The position numbers and the translations under genes were made by a program. Positions 63,020 to 64,000 of a stretch of 64,000 nt of DNA are shown here, one piece after another; position 1 is the stretch's first letter; the number at the start of each line of letters is the position of its first letter. The notes beneath the pieces were generated by a model. It saw only the letters and a list, made by a program, of their open reading frames with translations, searched no databases and had not been told where the DNA came from. Source of the stretch: Enterobacter cancerogenus (lineage in GTDB: Bacteria; Pseudomonadota; Gammaproteobacteria; Enterobacterales; Enterobacteriaceae); NCBI GenBank assembly GCA_000773965.1, contig JRUP01000035.1, forward strand, positions 1-64,000. Direction: 5' to 3'.

Positions 63020-63712
63020 TTAAACCGGGCAGCCTTTCGCACGCAGAATAGCGTTGAAGCGCTCAGGGTCGTTGTTGCCTGCCACGTTGCTGGCGCGGAT
63101 CTTCTCCTCACGCTGTGCATGTTGCTGTACGCGAGGCAGCAGCACACTCAGCTCATCTTGCGGGATCGCAATCACGCCGTCGGCATCGGCGACGATCAAA
63201 TCGCCCGGTGAAACCACCAGTCCTGCACAGTGCACCGTGGTGTTCACTTCACCTGGGCCTTCTTTGGAAGGGCCGCGCAGAGTGTTACCCCGAGCCCAGC
63301 AGGCAATACCGCCTTCTGCCCATTCATTCAGATCGCGCACGGCGCCATCAATCACGAAACCGGCAATCTTTTTGGTGACGGCAGAGGTGCGCATCAAGCC
63401 GCCGATCAGCGCCTGAGTCAGATCGCCCGAGCCATCGACCACAATCACATCGCCCGGCTGCGCCATCTCGATGGCTTTGTGGATCATCAGATTATCGCCA
63501 GGACGCACCTTCACGGTGATCGCCGGGCCGCACAGCACCAGGTTGGCATCGTTGTGATATGCCTGTAAGCCAAGCGCACCAACACTGCGCCCCATGGAGT
63601 CGCCAATGTTTGGCACCGGCAAGGCACGGAAGGCATCAATCACGCCCGCATCAATCTGTGCGCCGCGCTCACCGATGAAATAGCCAGTCGGCCAGTCTTT
63701 ATGGATGGTCAT
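63020..63712 (-). CDS. RraA-fold aldolase/decarboxylase (HMG/CHA aldolase type)
   Basis: 230 residues. The metal-binding signature G-X20-R-D-X2-E is present as G105, R126-D127 and E130 (DGAVRDLNEW), which marks the 4-hydroxy-4-methyl-2-oxoglutarate / 4-carboxy-4-hydroxy-2-oxoadipate aldolase group with oxaloacetate decarboxylase activity. The RNase E inhibitor RraA lacks this full motif and is shorter. GGAG precedes the ATG, which lies 3 nt after the stop of the dehydrogenase gene. Role: cleavage of an oxo acid in catabolism. Confidence 0.85.
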   Translation of the reverse strand: MTIHKDWPTGYFIGERGAQIDAGVIDAFRALPVPNIGDSMGRSVGALGLQAYHNDANLVLCGPAITVKVRPGDNLMIHKAIEMAQPGDVIVVDGSGDLTQALIGGLMRTSAVTKKIAGFVIDGAVRDLNEWAEGGIACWARGNTLRGPSKEGPGEVNTTVHCAGLVVSPGDLIVADADGVIAIPQDELSVLLPRVQQHAQREEKIRASNVAGNNDPERFNAILRAKGCPV

Positions 63713-63715
63713 AAG

Positions 63716-64000
63716 TTAACTCCGGTTTAACACCTGCGGATTGACGCAGGCGGATGGGTTGATCTGTTGGTTATCAAGAAAAGCCAGACACTGACGTGCT
63801 GCGCTCTGTGCGACGGCATCCAATGCCTGCGGGGTGGAACCGCCAATATGCGGGGTTACGATCAGGTTGCTGAGCGCGCGGAAAGGATGATCGGCAGCCA
63901 GCGGCTCAAGGGTCACCGTGTCCAGCGCTGCGGCACGCAGTTGCCCGCTTTGTAATGCGGCAGCCAGCGCCTCTTCATCAATCAATTCACCGCGTGCGGT
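63716..64000 (-). CDS. D-2-hydroxyacid dehydrogenase, C-terminal part (runs off window)
   Basis: Partial: the gene continues past the right edge. The visible end TARGELIDEEALAAALQSG, AALDTVTLEPL and TPHIGGSTPQALD is the NAD-binding domain of phosphoglycerate-dehydrogenase-like enzymes, including the catalytic His in TPHIGG. Acts on a 2-hydroxy or 2-oxo acid with NAD(P)H. Co-transcribed with the aldolase (3-nt gap) and presumably with the MFS gene. Confidence 0.88.
   Translation of the reverse strand, partial: TARGELIDEEALAAALQSGQLRAAALDTVTLEPLAADHPFRALSNLIVTPHIGGSTPQALDAVAQSAARQCLAFLDNQQINPSACVNPQVLNRS

Noticed and set aside
63020..63712. RraA RNase E inhibitor
   Set aside because: The complete G-X20-R-D-X2-E metal motif marks an aldolase, and the neighbours are catabolic.

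Overview
The window looks like chromosomal or megaplasmid DNA of a gamma-proteobacterium of the order Enterobacterales, most likely Erwiniaceae (Pantoea/Erwinia-like). The reasons are the mix of a LexA-controlled yebG, fetAB, PAP2 phosphatases of the ybjG and pgpB type, PmrA and CusR boxes of enterobacterial consensus, a membrane PQQ dehydrogenase and the codon and GC style. No rRNA, tRNA, CRISPR array, transposase or phage gene was found. The species call is inference.

Layout. 0-1 kb: a nickel/cobalt efflux-type permease. 1-9.5 kb: an organosulfur-type island with a DszC/SfnB-like flavoprotein, two paralogous Tat-exported substrate-binding proteins, a CysK-like PLP enzyme, a permease, an ATPase, a LysR regulator and a START-like protein. 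9.6-10.5 kb: a phospholipid-methyltransferase-like gene and a small membrane protein. 10.7-14.7 kb: an Fbp/Afu-type ABC importer. 15-20 kb: an envelope operon (DUF347-like membrane protein, DedA, PmrA/QseB-type two-component system, two PAP2 phosphatases) behind a perfect PmrA box. 20-27 kb: a MFP-RND-CusR-CusS-type efflux operon behind a CusR box. 27-33 kb: TonB receptor plus binding protein, and a divergent RpiR regulator with the iron exporter FetAB. 33-42 kb: a dipeptide-type ABC importer with a luciferase-like monooxygenase and a fused CMD/AhpD protein. 42-44.7 kb: lipoprotein, LysR, exported cupin and exported CMD protein. 45-52.6 kb: an eight-gene operon resembling the Bacillus ytm/yxe pathways for S-modified cysteines (monooxygenases, M20 deacylase, N-acetyltransferase, amino-acid ABC importer). 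53-58.6 kb: coiled-coil protein, EAL phosphodiesterase, a HAM1-SIR2 gene pair, yebG, a Fic protein and a 34-residue membrane peptide. 58.9-64 kb: PQQ dehydrogenase, MFS transporter, RraA-type aldolase and a 2-hydroxyacid dehydrogenase running off the end.

Themes. Three separate loci look built to take up and break open organic sulfur compounds. Two two-component systems govern envelope and efflux genes, and the methyltransferase at 9.6 kb carries a candidate box for each, which would link them.

The most interesting system is the overlapping HAM1-SIR2 pair at 55.2-56.6 kb. The HAM1 protein has lost the catalytic Asp and the His of the SHR motif, so it looks like a nucleotide sensor coupled to an NADase rather than a housekeeping enzyme. 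It resembles the KomB-KomC part of the Kongming anti-phage system but has no deaminase gene beside it.
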